DNA of 24,349 bases from NCBI GenBank assembly GCA_024232355.1, contig JAAEPW010000034.1, forward strand, positions 1 through 24,349, read 5' to 3'. The notes under the pieces are model-generated. The model searched no databases. It was not told where the DNA came from and saw only the letters and a program-made list of their open reading frames with translations. A program made the position numbers and the translations under genes. Of this stretch, positions 1 to 9,985 are shown one piece after another; the stretch's first letter is position 1; each line of letters starts with the position of its first letter. This DNA comes from Chloroflexota bacterium. GTDB taxonomy: Bacteria; Chloroflexota; Anaerolineae; B4-G1.

Positions 1-140
1 CTACGCCTACCGAACATTTTTGGCAGACTTCTTACCTCTTTCGCTTCGTTTGTTACTCTCTCTCCAGACCCTCAGCTACCATCAACCCCACTTTTTGCTC
101 TTTTTGCTCTTCTACGCTGCCGACCTGCTTCGAAACCCCA
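1..140 (-). other. Downstream end of window, no gene assigned
   Basis: The stop of the giant gene (TGA at 141-143) overlaps an ATG (139-141), but that frame ends after nine codons. A 9-base element, GAGCAAAAA, occurs twice in tandem on the minus strand near 91-108. An ATG at 15-17 stays open to the edge (five codons) and could start another gene, but its GAGG element is about 18 bases away, too far for confidence. No hairpin terminator is visible. Confidence 0.4.
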
Positions 141-3100
141 TCAATGGTCAAGGTTGTCCTGCTCTACAATCTCACCAAAAATCGTGTTCAGATTCAGGTC
201 AAGCAACTCACGATTGCCAATAATCAGTATTCGATCGTCAAAGACGAACGCATCGAGCAGTTCACCATCGAACGGCAAGTCCACAGTGTACGGAGCCAAG
301 GGAGCAAGTGCAAAGGTGGCGCGGCCCGGTGTGAACACGCCGACCATCTCGGATCCAATACCTGCTGACGTGCGTACCAAGCGAGGAAATGTCTCCGAGT
401 CGCCGGTGTGAATTATGAAAGTGTTGTCGATCTGTCCCATACCAGAGAAATCGACGTCAGACCATCCGTTGCCTGTTGCACTGCGCCAGTGGATACGTAG
501 CAGGCCATTGGGTCCATTGTTAATGGTGCGCACCACAACTGGAGCCGGAGGACGCCAGAAGCCTGAAGCAAGAAGGCCGCGCATCTGGTCAAGCTGGTAA
601 AGCTTGACGCCATCAGTATAGCCCAGATAGGCAGGCGTTTGACTTTCGTGTGCATACAGAACGGTAGGCGCCTCATTTTCCAACAGACCATCAAACGGTC
701 CAGCGTGCAGATGAACCGAGCGCCAGTGCTCGTCCATTTCGATCACGCCAGCGCGGGTCGGTAGCCAGTAGGTGGGACTATTATCGCGCAAGATTGCAAT
801 GGGTAACCCGACGACGATATCATCGAAAAAGCGTCCCTCGGTGAAACGGCGCTCTGCCCGTCCGCCAATGCTGTCAAGTGCGGTGATGCCTAGTCCACTG
901 TCGTCTTGGAGATACAGCCAAAATTCGTCTGTGCCCACGTATTCGGGACAGCCAGCGGTTTGTTGAACGGTCAGGTCGGCATCGATGCGCACATAGTTAT
1001 CTGTGCCGGCAGCCAGGCATAGGAATGATTCATCTCCATCGTGAGTAACGCCCACTGCTTCATAGTTGGCAGCGTTATCAAGAATCGTAGGGCGTTCAAG
1101 ATCCGCGACGTGGATGGACTGGCGTGATGCTTGAAACCACCCGAATCTGTCTGTCGCCAACTCGATCGTGTCATCAAAGAAAAGTGCTACAGAGTTGAGT
1201 GTGTCAAAGTTAAACTGACCACCTACCAGGCTCACCATTTCGCCTCGTAGGAAAACATCCAGGGTGCCAAGCGATCTGCCATCCCTGCCGGTTAGCCGCA
1301 CCTCCAAATATCCGGTATCCTCTGGAGCAACCAGCAACTGTTCGCTGAATGGATCAGTTCCGTCAAAAGGTGAAAAGACACCTGTCGGTCTTGGATTGGA
1401 AAGATCGCCCTGGTACACCCAGTCACTATCGGCAAAGCAACGGGCCAGTACGATACCGTCCTTCAACTTTAACTCGATGCTGGGACATATTGTATCTCTC
1501 GCTTTTGGCTCTCGGACGATCATCACGTTGTTCGCGTCGATATATGCCTCTCCACTGTTGAGGTGATCGACGGTGACGAGACCAAGGGGGGTGGCAACCC
1601 ACACCTGGTCATCGACGACTATAATCTCGTTCCACTTGTCGATGCCCACGTTCCAGGTCATGTGAATGTTGTCAAGCCACCAGGAAAGCTTTTCCCATTG
1701 GTCGTCTAATCCACGATGCTCAAACTCGAAAGGAAAGTCGTTCTCCGGGGATTGTCGTAGGCGCAGACGACCGTGTTCGAACAGTGGAGGATTCGCGTCA
1801 TAGTCCAACACTCGTTCGACCAGGTGAGTGTCGGTGACAGGCTTCCAGGAGTCTATATCGTAGAACCAAAGCTGGTGGTCGGTGGTCTCGAAATAGGTCG
1901 CCTCGGGTAGGGTGGCGTCATTCCACCATGTATCTTTGTCGACACAGATAAAACGATCTGGCGACAGATTGTCCAGCGGGTTGCTCTTGGGCGCGGGGTT
2001 CAGGGCCAGCGTTCCCGTTTGGTGGACAGTTACCCAACGCCGATCCCACATAGTGAAGGCTCGGTCCTCGCAGACGATCACATCGTCGAGACGATCGTGT
2101 GGCAAGCGGCCTTTATCCATATTGATAGGTTCCAAATCTAGCTTGCCGTCGGCATCATAATATTGCCCAACAAGTCCGTGTTCAGCGATGGTCACCCAGT
2201 GCCAAAGGGGGGTTGACAATTGCAGGCTGGTATCCAATTGCCCAGGGTTAGTACATTGGGCAAAGGGTTGACCAGCGCGCCGTTCTATGCACAACAATGC
2301 AGACCGGGCCATCAACAAATCCGGCTCGCTGGCTGGAATGCCCACATCAATGACTGGGACCAGGTCGCCAGCAGGTAAATTACGCATGTCGTACAGTCCG
2401 ACGAGGTTGTTGAATGAACTAGATGTGGCGTTCGAGTAGACTTGGAGTCCAATATCGGAGCCAACGTTCAATTGTCCGTCGAAATAGCCGATGGCTGTCA
2501 CATGGTCAAAAGGGAAACGTTGATCAACAAAACGGTATGGCTCCCAAAAACTGTTACCGACCAGGTTGTCAACCAAAATCTCCTTGAGTACTTGGGCAGA
2601 ATCCAGGGTGAAACGGAGGCGGTCTGTTGCAACCAGATACCGGCGCTGATCAGGATCAGGGTCAGGTGTATTGGGCACAAACTTGTCCAAAGCCACATCC
2701 CAGCGCAAAACAGTACTCCTGGCATAACTATAGAGCTGTGTGCTACCATCCACAAAGTGGAATGCCTCCAGGCGGTTGGTGTCCACAGGGAAAGCGCGCC
2801 TGGCCTGGAGGCTGGCGATTTGTTGAGCAGGTTGGGCAATCTCTAAAAAGGCTTTTGTAGCCACGTACAGTGCATCTCGGTAGACTGTAGCCGCCAAGAG
2901 ACGATCGCTGTTAAATCCAAAGCCACCCTGAGTGGTGAGAGCGAAATTGTGAGACGCACCACCGAGGTCGATGTCCAAGCGATTATCGCGAAGCATCCAT
3001 TCCCAGATGGCATCTTGGATCAGAGTGCGATTTGCGTGTGGATTGGGGACATTCGGGTGCCAAGTGATGCCATCGTGTTGATACCAGGCATCTCGACCCA

Positions 3101-6100
3101 GGTCCACAAAATAAGCAGTACCGTTGCCATCGGATTGGAGGATGCCGCCAGTCAGGGCCAAATATTGTGGACCAGCGTCAAAGCTGGTGGGCAGACCGAC
3201 TGCGTTGTGAATGCCTGCATCACTCTGGATCAAGAAATCTATGCCCGAATAGGCCAATGCCCGCCAGTTTGTGTCCCAGGTAAAACCTCTGCTGGCAAGA
3301 CCTGGCAAATCTATGCCGCTCACGGTGATTGTCACCTCGACCGTGGACGATGCGATTCGTTCCCTAAAGTGCATATCGCCGACTGCAAACGTGAAATCCT
3401 GGGTCGGGCTTTGTGCAACTCGCCCAAGAGTCAAGCATACTGTATTACCACCAGAGAGAAAGCACCCATGCGCAGCAGTGATGGGTAGGTTGAGTGAGGT
3501 GGGATAAAAGATAATGTGATCGTCATTGAGGTTCAGGTCAGGTTGAGTGTATACCCATAAACCGTATGGATTGGCAACGTGAAACTCGCTTTCCCCCTTG
3601 ACCAAGACAGAATCGATGCGCTCAAACAGAAACTGACCCTCGTCGATAAAGTCTCGTTTCTGAAACGTGCGCTCGCCCTCACCAGTATTCACCGCAAACG
3701 TTCCACCCTGGCGATTCCAACGCAGCCAACCCACGTTCAGTGCGGGAGGCAGTTTGAAATCAGCAGGTAGGGCTCCCATCCCGGCCAATCTGTATGCACG
3801 GCCGCTGACCCGCTGCGCGACGAGTACGCCGTTGTCTCGAACCCTGAGCCGGATGATGGGATCATAGCTTGCTCGCCCGTCATCAGGCAAATAATGCAAA
3901 TCATTCTGTAGGTTGCTCCATTGATCATCCAAATAGTAAAGAGGCTCAGTGATAACAACTGTATGCGTCCTGACGTCATACTGCCCTTGACCAACTTGGA
4001 TAACATGAATTCCTTGGTCGCTTCGGTCAATCAGTTCTACGCCGTTTTCCAGTGCGTGAACCTCTGCGATGCCTTTATAGGACACAGTGGCTTTGCCAGC
4101 CAAATAGTAACACGGGGTGAGGGATGGCGTTGGCGTCAGCCAAGGTTCATGGAACCATCGTGCTTCTGCAGTTGGGGTAGCAGAAGATTGAGTGATCGCA
4201 TCGCTAACACACTGTGCGGGGAGGATGTGGAGCCATTTATTATTGGACAGTACCCACCAGGCGTTCTGTGGATTGTGGACCAGCCAGTCCACGTTGGTTG
4301 AAGGGATAACTCGATCAAGCAACCTGTCGGCTGGTATAAGATTAGATCCGTTCCAATAGTACGGTGTGCCGTCGGACGCAACACCGGTGACATTAGAATT
4401 CCAGGTAACAAAAAGGCGAATGGAGGCTTGGTGTGTGGTTTCCCCACTCACTGTTCGTGGGCTTTGGAAGACACGACCATCATAGTGCCACCAGTCGTCG
4501 CCTGCAAAGTACGCCCACCAGCTATCTTGATCGTCCTGGAGCAGATATTGAGCCGAATCAAACGTGTCGAGTCCATCCTGGTTCAAAACCGTGAGGCAGT
4601 TCAGTTCATCGCTGTAGAGAATAAGTTGGTCTTGCGCAGGTGTAGCACTGGCCGTGATACGATTACAGTTGGCGACGGCAGTGTCCAAAATTTCTTCCTG
4701 TCCACTGTTCTTATCGAGAGCGCGAAGACCGCTCACAGTGTCAAACAACACGAGGTTTTTCCACTCAAAGGCGTGTGCAACGTCGTCCGGATAGAGACTG
4801 AAAGGCGCTAGCATCACCCTGCACGTATATTTGCTCTCTGCTTCGTCAGTGACGACGGTACACTGGAGTAGCTCTCCTGTTTCACTCAGCCGCCAGATGT
4901 CCCCATCTGAAGTAATCGCCGTCTGCTGATCAGAAGGGGCAAGACGGTACTCGACAAAATCCCGAGGGTGCGGCCCAAGCTCTTGGGCAATTCTCCAACT
5001 GGTTTGATTATCCCCGACAATCAAGCCACGACCGAGTACACGTTGGTATGTCAGGGTGTTGTCGGGTGGGAATGGTTCTGACCGTTCCCAATTCCGCGTT
5101 ACCGGGTCAAAGTAGAGGATGCGGTTGTTGGAAACGATTGTCCATGTGGCAGTGTTTTCGACACGCGCCTGGATGTCGAGTAATGTATCAGCACTGACTG
5201 CTGGCGGTTCGACGACCTCAGCACTGCCGATCAATTGCAAATCAGCGCTCTGATTGGTCGCAGTTAGTATTGCATAGTAGAACTGATCGTCGGTGGTTCG
5301 GACTGTGATGATATTTTCGTCTCGATAGGGTTCAATGGTGATATCTGCAATTGAAGGTTGTCTATCCCTGTTAAAATAAAGCGCAACCGAGTCCCAGGTG
5401 TGCAACTCCAAATCATAACGCCAGATAGTGGCATCGGTGCTAAACAAAAGGTGTCCGGCTAACTGACGGTCGAATGTGCGTCTCAGTTCAGTAGAGAACG
5501 GGGCCAAAGGTTCAGATGCAATAATTTGCTTCTCTATTCCTGCCCGCCATTCGATTATCTGACCATTCGACGTGATCCAGGCAACACGCCCTGTAGACTC
5601 GTTGACAGAAACCGCTCTAACCGTCTTGATCGAGTCGATGTCAAGATCAATCCTGGAATTAGAACAAGAGTATGGTGTGGTGATGCTATCTACACCAATA
5701 AACGTTAGCTGAGCTTTACCACTGACCTGACTGGTGGTAATGAGATTGGTGACAAGGAGCAGATACGATTGACTGTCAGGATAGTCAAAGTAGTAAACCC
5801 TGTGAGATTGCGGAACGCTAGCCGGTGCATCGCGCCACGTGCGGGCGGCATGGTCATAGAATTTCAGTCCCGCGTTGGTCAGCACAGCTACCAGGTCGTT
5901 GGGCAGAGCACGAGCATCATAAATCTGTCCAACATCACTACCCGCAGTGGGGTTGCGAAAAAAGCATTGTGCGCGATCCAAATCAGTAGCGTCATTTTGG
6001 TCATGTCCCATCAAGTAGAGGTTCTCTCCACGCCTGCGCACAGTCCAGATAAAACTCGAACTAGGGGACAGATTGCTAACTTGGCCTGACGTGGAAGAGA

Positions 6101-8372
6101 GAATAGTGTCACCCCACGCAGCCTTGCCGTTCACCAGCGCCAGCGGTTTGTCGTCGACGATCCCCCGAAGATGGACATCACCGTAATTGGCGATTTCCCA
6201 GGTTCTGGCAATCTGACGTGTTGCCAAGTCGTATTGATTGATATGACCATGACCTGCCAGGAACAAGTGCTGATCGCGTTGCATAACATCACTCAGTTCC
6301 TCATCGGTCATATCAAAGTCATCTTGGTCACCGATCAGGGCATTGCCTCGGTTGTCGATGAGACGTCCTCGGCTGGTACGAAGCAGCCAGCGTCCATCGA
6401 CCGAGATTACTTCCTCCAGGTCTTCCCCAGACATAAGGGAAACGCTGGAACTGCTCCAGGTACGTGCGTCAAGATCGTATAGAGCCATACCACCGCCGAT
6501 GATTGCCAGGGTGTCGTCATTCCCAGCCACGTCTCGCAGGGTGTTCCAATCTCCTGCCAAAAGGGCTGCACCGGCGACGCGTTGGGCGTTTTGTGGGGTG
6601 ATGTGATACACACTGCCGTCAGCGTCGAACACGCCGATCCCCGACTGCCCCCAAGCCCACGTGCTCTGTGGTGGTCCTGACACATAGTAGGGTTCGATAT
6701 CCCACAACCTGCTCACCAAGGTTGACGTGACGACCGGGGGATCGTGAATGGCATAAATATTTGTCATTGGTCTAGGACCAGGAGTCAATGCATAGATGTC
6801 TTTGCCACTGCCGACGAGTTGGACGTCAGAGTCCAGCAACCAGTTGGGGGTATCGTCTTTATCGATGTCGGCATACTGGCGATAGTGGGTGTCGTGCAAG
6901 ACGATGCCGTCTGCGCTGGCAAAGATCACTGTATCTCCTGCTGCTGCGGCGGCCACAAAGGTTGAGGGATCGATGGCCGTCTTGCCTTGCTCATAAAGGG
7001 TAGAGAACTCGCCAGACTGGGTTGATATCGAGTAAAGATTGCCCGGCGAGGTCAGCGCCAAAAGCTCCTCATCTTTCCCGTACCGCAACGTCACGGTTGT
7101 AACACCGGAGTCCGGCCATTCCCACCAGCCATCTAGATGCCCACCACGCACCACACCAACGCCAGACCGCTGGGCAAAATAAAAGCCCGCGCCATCTTTG
7201 AACGGCAATGTGGTGATTACTGGTTGCTCGGTGACCTGTTCCCAGGAATGTAGGTGGGTATTATAGTTATAAATGCCCTCTTGGCCGCTCAAGGTCAGTA
7301 TGTGACCAGTGTGCTGGGCAAACGTTAGATTACTCAGATTCAGGTTTGTATAGAGGTTTTGTTGATTTACAATGTCCGCTGGTGTACTATCAGGGTCGGA
7401 AAATGTCCCCAGCCAGATGCAACCACTCACGTTAGTAGTATCCTTGCAGTCACGGTGTGCCAGAACCCAGAGATTGCCTTCAGTATCTGTGACAACCCCC
7501 ATGTCTGTGTCAAGATCAATAATTCGTCCATCGAGTTGTTGCTTACCTATAGCTTGCATTGAGCTTGCATCGATTTCCACCTGGAACAAGCCGTCGAGCG
7601 TGCCCACCCAAAAGTAGTCACGCCACCACACGATGTGAGTGATCTGTTCGTTTGGGAATTGGCCTGTGAGCGCGCTTGAGGGCAGCCATTTGTGCTGTAT
7701 GGTATCGTAGAGGCCGAGGTCGGTGTCGTTTGTGCCAAGCAAGAGCCAGCGACCAGAGTCACTAACGGCGGCTGCGACCAGTTTATCGTCTGCGACGGGC
7801 CTGCCGTCACGGTGGGTGAACCGGCTGTTATTGACGATGATACGCCACTCGTCGTCATAGCGTGCCAGACTGCCATCTGCACCAAGTGCCCAGAGCGCGC
7901 GTTTATCGGGGCAATCGTCGAACATCAGCGATCCCACTGCATCCCCACACCCGGAGCGCAGTAGCACGAAATCGGCAGAGATCGGGGCGGTGGCGGAAAA
8001 GGGGCGCTGGGTGGTCCAGAGATGAGTCACCGGATCGTAACTGTGAATTATGCCCCCTTCTTGAGAGATCAAAAGACGGTCTTTTGTTGGGTCAAAGGCA
8101 GCAGTCAATAATTGATGTGTTTCAAGATCGTCGCGCACGTTCTCTAATATGCGTTCGTCGGCCAGAGGTTGGACTAGAGGGAGAGTGAGACCGCCAAAGT
8201 TCCGGACAATCCGTATAACAACTCCGCCGCCGCCACACAGCAGCAACAGTAATGTTGCCAGTAAACCCAGCACGAGTGCTGTGTCTCGACGTTTATCGAA
8301 CGCAAGTTCCCGTATAACCTGTCTAAATGCGTCGCGGCTGCGTTTGTTGATGGAACGATTGTGTGTGCTCAT
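141..8372 (-). CDS. Giant membrane-anchored multi-propeller protein (2743 residues)
   Basis: A 2743-residue protein. The N-terminus is basic (residues 1-30), followed by one transmembrane helix (about 31-54, ALVLGLLATLLLLLC), so by the positive-inside rule the remaining ~2690 residues lie outside the cytoplasm. They are beta-rich and repetitive. A kelch/propeller-like motif, Tyr/Phe-Asp, 4-5 residues, Trp, recurs: YDPVTHLW (about 113-120), YDTIQHKW (about 222), YDLDARTW (about 632), YDHAARTW (about 838), YDLELHTW (about 984), FDPVTRNW (about 1088) and YDIDSW (about 2170). Strands of the form DGxLWxY, as in two-component-regulator propellers, fill the rest. A short linker, LTPTPSLTP (about 1411-1420), splits the protein into two halves of similar size. 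Cysteines tend to come in nearby pairs, as expected outside the cell. There are no catalytic motifs. It is probably a ligand- or surface-binding element of this locus. The blade count is not resolved. Confidence 0.85.
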   Translation of the reverse strand: MSTHNRSINKRSRDAFRQVIRELAFDKRRDTALVLGLLATLLLLLCGGGGVVIRIVRNFGGLTLPLVQPLADERILENVRDDLETHQLLTAAFDPTKDRLLISQEGGIIHSYDPVTHLWTTQRPFSATAPISADFVLLRSGCGDAVGSLMFDDCPDKRALWALGADGSLARYDDEWRIIVNNSRFTHRDGRPVADDKLVAAAVSDSGRWLLLGTNDTDLGLYDTIQHKWLPSSALTGQFPNEQITHIVWWRDYFWVGTLDGLFQVEIDASSMQAIGKQQLDGRIIDLDTDMGVVTDTEGNLWVLAHRDCKDTTNVSGCIWLGTFSDPDSTPADIVNQQNLYTNLNLSNLTFAQHTGHILTLSGQEGIYNYNTHLHSWEQVTEQPVITTLPFKDGAGFYFAQRSGVGVVRGGHLDGWWEWPDSGVTTVTLRYGKDEELLALTSPGNLYSISTQSGEFSTLYEQGKTAIDPSTFVAAAAAGDTVIFASADGIVLHDTHYRQYADIDKDDTPNWLLDSDVQLVGSGKDIYALTPGPRPMTNIYAIHDPPVVTSTLVSRLWDIEPYYVSGPPQSTWAWGQSGIGVFDADGSVYHITPQNAQRVAGAALLAGDWNTLRDVAGNDDTLAIIGGGMALYDLDARTWSSSSVSLMSGEDLEEVISVDGRWLLRTSRGRLIDNRGNALIGDQDDFDMTDEELSDVMQRDQHLFLAGHGHINQYDLATRQIARTWEIANYGDVHLRGIVDDKPLALVNGKAAWGDTILSSTSGQVSNLSPSSSFIWTVRRRGENLYLMGHDQNDATDLDRAQCFFRNPTAGSDVGQIYDARALPNDLVAVLTNAGLKFYDHAARTWRDAPASVPQSHRVYYFDYPDSQSYLLLVTNLITTSQVSGKAQLTFIGVDSITTPYSCSNSRIDLDIDSIKTVRAVSVNESTGRVAWITSNGQIIEWRAGIEKQIIASEPLAPFSTELRRTFDRQLAGHLLFSTDATIWRYDLELHTWDSVALYFNRDRQPSIADITIEPYRDENIITVRTTDDQFYYAILTATNQSADLQLIGSAEVVEPPAVSADTLLDIQARVENTATWTIVSNNRILYFDPVTRNWERSEPFPPDNTLTYQRVLGRGLIVGDNQTSWRIAQELGPHPRDFVEYRLAPSDQQTAITSDGDIWRLSETGELLQCTVVTDEAESKYTCRVMLAPFSLYPDDVAHAFEWKNLVLFDTVSGLRALDKNSGQEEILDTAVANCNRITASATPAQDQLILYSDELNCLTVLNQDGLDTFDSAQYLLQDDQDSWWAYFAGDDWWHYDGRVFQSPRTVSGETTHQASIRLFVTWNSNVTGVASDGTPYYWNGSNLIPADRLLDRVIPSTNVDWLVHNPQNAWWVLSNNKWLHILPAQCVSDAITQSSATPTAEARWFHEPWLTPTPSLTPCYYLAGKATVSYKGIAEVHALENGVELIDRSDQGIHVIQVGQGQYDVRTHTVVITEPLYYLDDQWSNLQNDLHYLPDDGRASYDPIIRLRVRDNGVLVAQRVSGRAYRLAGMGALPADFKLPPALNVGWLRWNRQGGTFAVNTGEGERTFQKRDFIDEGQFLFERIDSVLVKGESEFHVANPYGLWVYTQPDLNLNDDHIIFYPTSLNLPITAAHGCFLSGGNTVCLTLGRVAQSPTQDFTFAVGDMHFRERIASSTVEVTITVSGIDLPGLASRGFTWDTNWRALAYSGIDFLIQSDAGIHNAVGLPTSFDAGPQYLALTGGILQSDGNGTAYFVDLGRDAWYQHDGITWHPNVPNPHANRTLIQDAIWEWMLRDNRLDIDLGGASHNFALTTQGGFGFNSDRLLAATVYRDALYVATKAFLEIAQPAQQIASLQARRAFPVDTNRLEAFHFVDGSTQLYSYARSTVLRWDVALDKFVPNTPDPDPDQRRYLVATDRLRFTLDSAQVLKEILVDNLVGNSFWEPYRFVDQRFPFDHVTAIGYFDGQLNVGSDIGLQVYSNATSSSFNNLVGLYDMRNLPAGDLVPVIDVGIPASEPDLLMARSALLCIERRAGQPFAQCTNPGQLDTSLQLSTPLWHWVTIAEHGLVGQYYDADGKLDLEPINMDKGRLPHDRLDDVIVCEDRAFTMWDRRWVTVHQTGTLALNPAPKSNPLDNLSPDRFICVDKDTWWNDATLPEATYFETTDHQLWFYDIDSWKPVTDTHLVERVLDYDANPPLFEHGRLRLRQSPENDFPFEFEHRGLDDQWEKLSWWLDNIHMTWNVGIDKWNEIIVVDDQVWVATPLGLVTVDHLNSGEAYIDANNVMIVREPKARDTICPSIELKLKDGIVLARCFADSDWVYQGDLSNPRPTGVFSPFDGTDPFSEQLLVAPEDTGYLEVRLTGRDGRSLGTLDVFLRGEMVSLVGGQFNFDTLNSVALFFDDTIELATDRFGWFQASRQSIHVADLERPTILDNAANYEAVGVTHDGDESFLCLAAGTDNYVRIDADLTVQQTAGCPEYVGTDEFWLYLQDDSGLGITALDSIGGRAERRFTEGRFFDDIVVGLPIAILRDNSPTYWLPTRAGVIEMDEHWRSVHLHAGPFDGLLENEAPTVLYAHESQTPAYLGYTDGVKLYQLDQMRGLLASGFWRPPAPVVVRTINNGPNGLLRIHWRSATGNGWSDVDFSGMGQIDNTFIIHTGDSETFPRLVRTSAGIGSEMVGVFTPGRATFALAPLAPYTVDLPFDGELLDAFVFDDRILIIGNRELLDLNLNTIFGEIVEQDNLDH

Positions 8373-8503
8373 CTCAACCTACATCTATTTATGATCAAAC
8401 CTACTGACGACCAGTTCTTTCATCGGCCTCTTGTTCAGTTCCACGCACTGTGACGCTGACCTGGGCCAGTAGCTCCTCGGTCGAAGGCTCAACGGAGTGG
8501 TCG
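8373..8503 (-). other. 131-bp gap before the giant gene
   Basis: This is the longest spacing in the window. It holds no clear hairpin terminator and no promoter I can defend. A frame without a start codon (8598 to 8404, TAG at 8401-8403) crosses most of it. A GTG at 8507 could begin a 40-residue product that overlaps the upstream stop as GTGA, but its composition is not convincing. AGG lies shortly upstream of the ATG at 8372. Confidence 0.4.
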
Positions 8504-9985
8504 TCACGCTCGTAATTCTCTGAACTTGGATATGGTTTTCCAAATCCATTGGGATATTCTCTGCCAAAACGGTGTGTTTCGCTCTGTGGGCACTGTTTCT
8601 ATTGGCGGCGCCAGGGCGGTCTCGTCCAGTTGTGCCAGGGCATTGATCTGCTGTTGCTCAAAATTAAAATCGCCGTTCTGCAAAAAACTTGTATCTTGAT
8701 CGAATTCGAATTGCCATGTATCTTTTGTGTGAGATAGATCTTTACCTGCAAGACAAACCACAATGCGCAGAACGTTCGTGGCGTGGAGTAGCGGGTAGGG
8801 GTCGGTGACCGGGCTAGAGGCGTTCCCACTGAGGTGTGCGTAGAACTGGTACACCGGGTCGCGGTACGTGGAGACGTCCGAGTCGGCGCGAAATGCCTCA
8901 GTCAAGAGTTGCACACTGTCACAAGCATCCAGATATGCCTGGGCAATAGTGGGGATCGATCGAATGAGTGCCAGATGTAGTGCGATGTCCTGCGCGATAC
9001 GACCCGTAGATGCGATTTCCTCAACGAGATCGTGGGATAGATTGTCCTTGTCAAGCCCTCGAATTTTCAGAGGCGCTCTCGTGCTCAACTCATTCTGGAG
9101 TTGAGCGTATATCTGATCCAAACTCTCCCGCCGTGTGTCGACGGCATCCGTTATTCGGCTCACATGCTCATTGCGTGATTCGACGCCAGCGATGATTTCG
9201 CCCATTTCGCCCAAAAGTTGATCCAGATAAAAGTGTTCCAGGTGAGAGAACTCGTCCTTTGCTGTATCTGTTCGCGCCAGTTCGCCAAAGGTAGTGTGCA
9301 TACCCCGCAAATACTCTTGGAACCACTCGGTATTTCGATCACCGTATGCGTACAGCATCAGATAGCTGTGATACCACAACTCGACAGCGCGTGGGAAAGA
9401 GATAGGCCCGTTTCGAAAACGCTTCTGTAATTCGAGTGTAAAACGGGCCAGAAAACACACGCGTTGGCAAAGTGCTTTGGGTGCCTTAGCAAGCTGCTGC
9501 TGACCAAGTGCGATCAATACCTTTTCGAACTCGTTACAGACGACAGCGCAAACCAGGTCAGGATGAATGCCGAGCAAGACGAAATATATCCCGGTAAAGC
9601 AGCGCCGGGCAATCGCCAGGTGAATGAATGGAGTGTAGGCCCAACGGCTCAAGGGTAGACGGAATAACCACGCAAAGATGATCAATGTCGTGAGAAACAA
9701 ACCGCTCCCCCACAGTGCCAGACTGTAGGGAAAACAGCGTATATAGATGTTTCCCTTTAGTAAAAGCAGTACCCGGTCGTGCAACATGTACAGGATTCGA
9801 CCCGGAGCGTCCTCATCCCACATCTGCAAGTATATTGAGAGCATCAGGGCAATCTCTAGAATACTCACGACAGCAGCAGCGGCAAGGCACGGCGCAACGC
9901 GCCTCAAACGTTCCCCAAGATCAATGGACGGGTCGGGCATCTTTTTGAGTATGGGAGATCGAAGATCGAGTTTGGGGGTGTTCAT
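8504..9985 (-). CDS. Membrane protein with helical cytoplasmic domain, unknown family
   Basis: A 493-residue protein. Transmembrane helices lie at about 31-53 and 86-108, with a possible third at 126-150. The rest is mainly helical: a charged stretch at about 240-310 (DEFSHLEHFYLDQLLGEMGE, ESLDQIYAQLQNEL) looks like coiled coil, and the end is an amphipathic Trp-rich helix (FWQRISQWIWKTISKF). No known domain is recognised. I use the ATG at 9985, which forms an ATGA overlap with the basic small protein and has GGA upstream. An ATG at 10132 would add 49 Cys-rich residues that merely read through the preceding gene. The 3' end is odd: a different frame stays open from 8598 to 8404 with protein-like sequence, so a frameshifted, longer ending is possible. 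Confidence 0.82.
   Translation of the reverse strand: MNTPKLDLRSPILKKMPDPSIDLGERLRRVAPCLAAAAVVSILEIALMLSIYLQMWDEDAPGRILYMLHDRVLLLLKGNIYIRCFPYSLALWGSGLFLTTLIIFAWLFRLPLSRWAYTPFIHLAIARRCFTGIYFVLLGIHPDLVCAVVCNEFEKVLIALGQQQLAKAPKALCQRVCFLARFTLELQKRFRNGPISFPRAVELWYHSYLMLYAYGDRNTEWFQEYLRGMHTTFGELARTDTAKDEFSHLEHFYLDQLLGEMGEIIAGVESRNEHVSRITDAVDTRRESLDQIYAQLQNELSTRAPLKIRGLDKDNLSHDLVEEIASTGRIAQDIALHLALIRSIPTIAQAYLDACDSVQLLTEAFRADSDVSTYRDPVYQFYAHLSGNASSPVTDPYPLLHATNVLRIVVCLAGKDLSHTKDTWQFEFDQDTSFLQNGDFNFEQQQINALAQLDETALAPPIETVPTERNTPFWQRISQWIWKTISKFRELRA

Noticed and set aside
1..17. Start of another gene at the ATG at 15-17 (minus)
   Set aside because: Only five codons are visible and the nearest purine-rich element is too far upstream, so it cannot be supported from this window.
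2949..3488. Plus-strand open frame of 179 codons inside the giant gene
   Set aside because: Lies opposite continuous propeller-like coding sequence and has no recognisable protein features.
8385..8567. 60-codon minus frame in the gap before the giant gene (GTG start at 8507 gives 40 codons)
   Set aside because: The GTGA overlap is tempting, but the sequence (LRPRSYWPRSASQC) is not protein-like and there is no good ribosome site.
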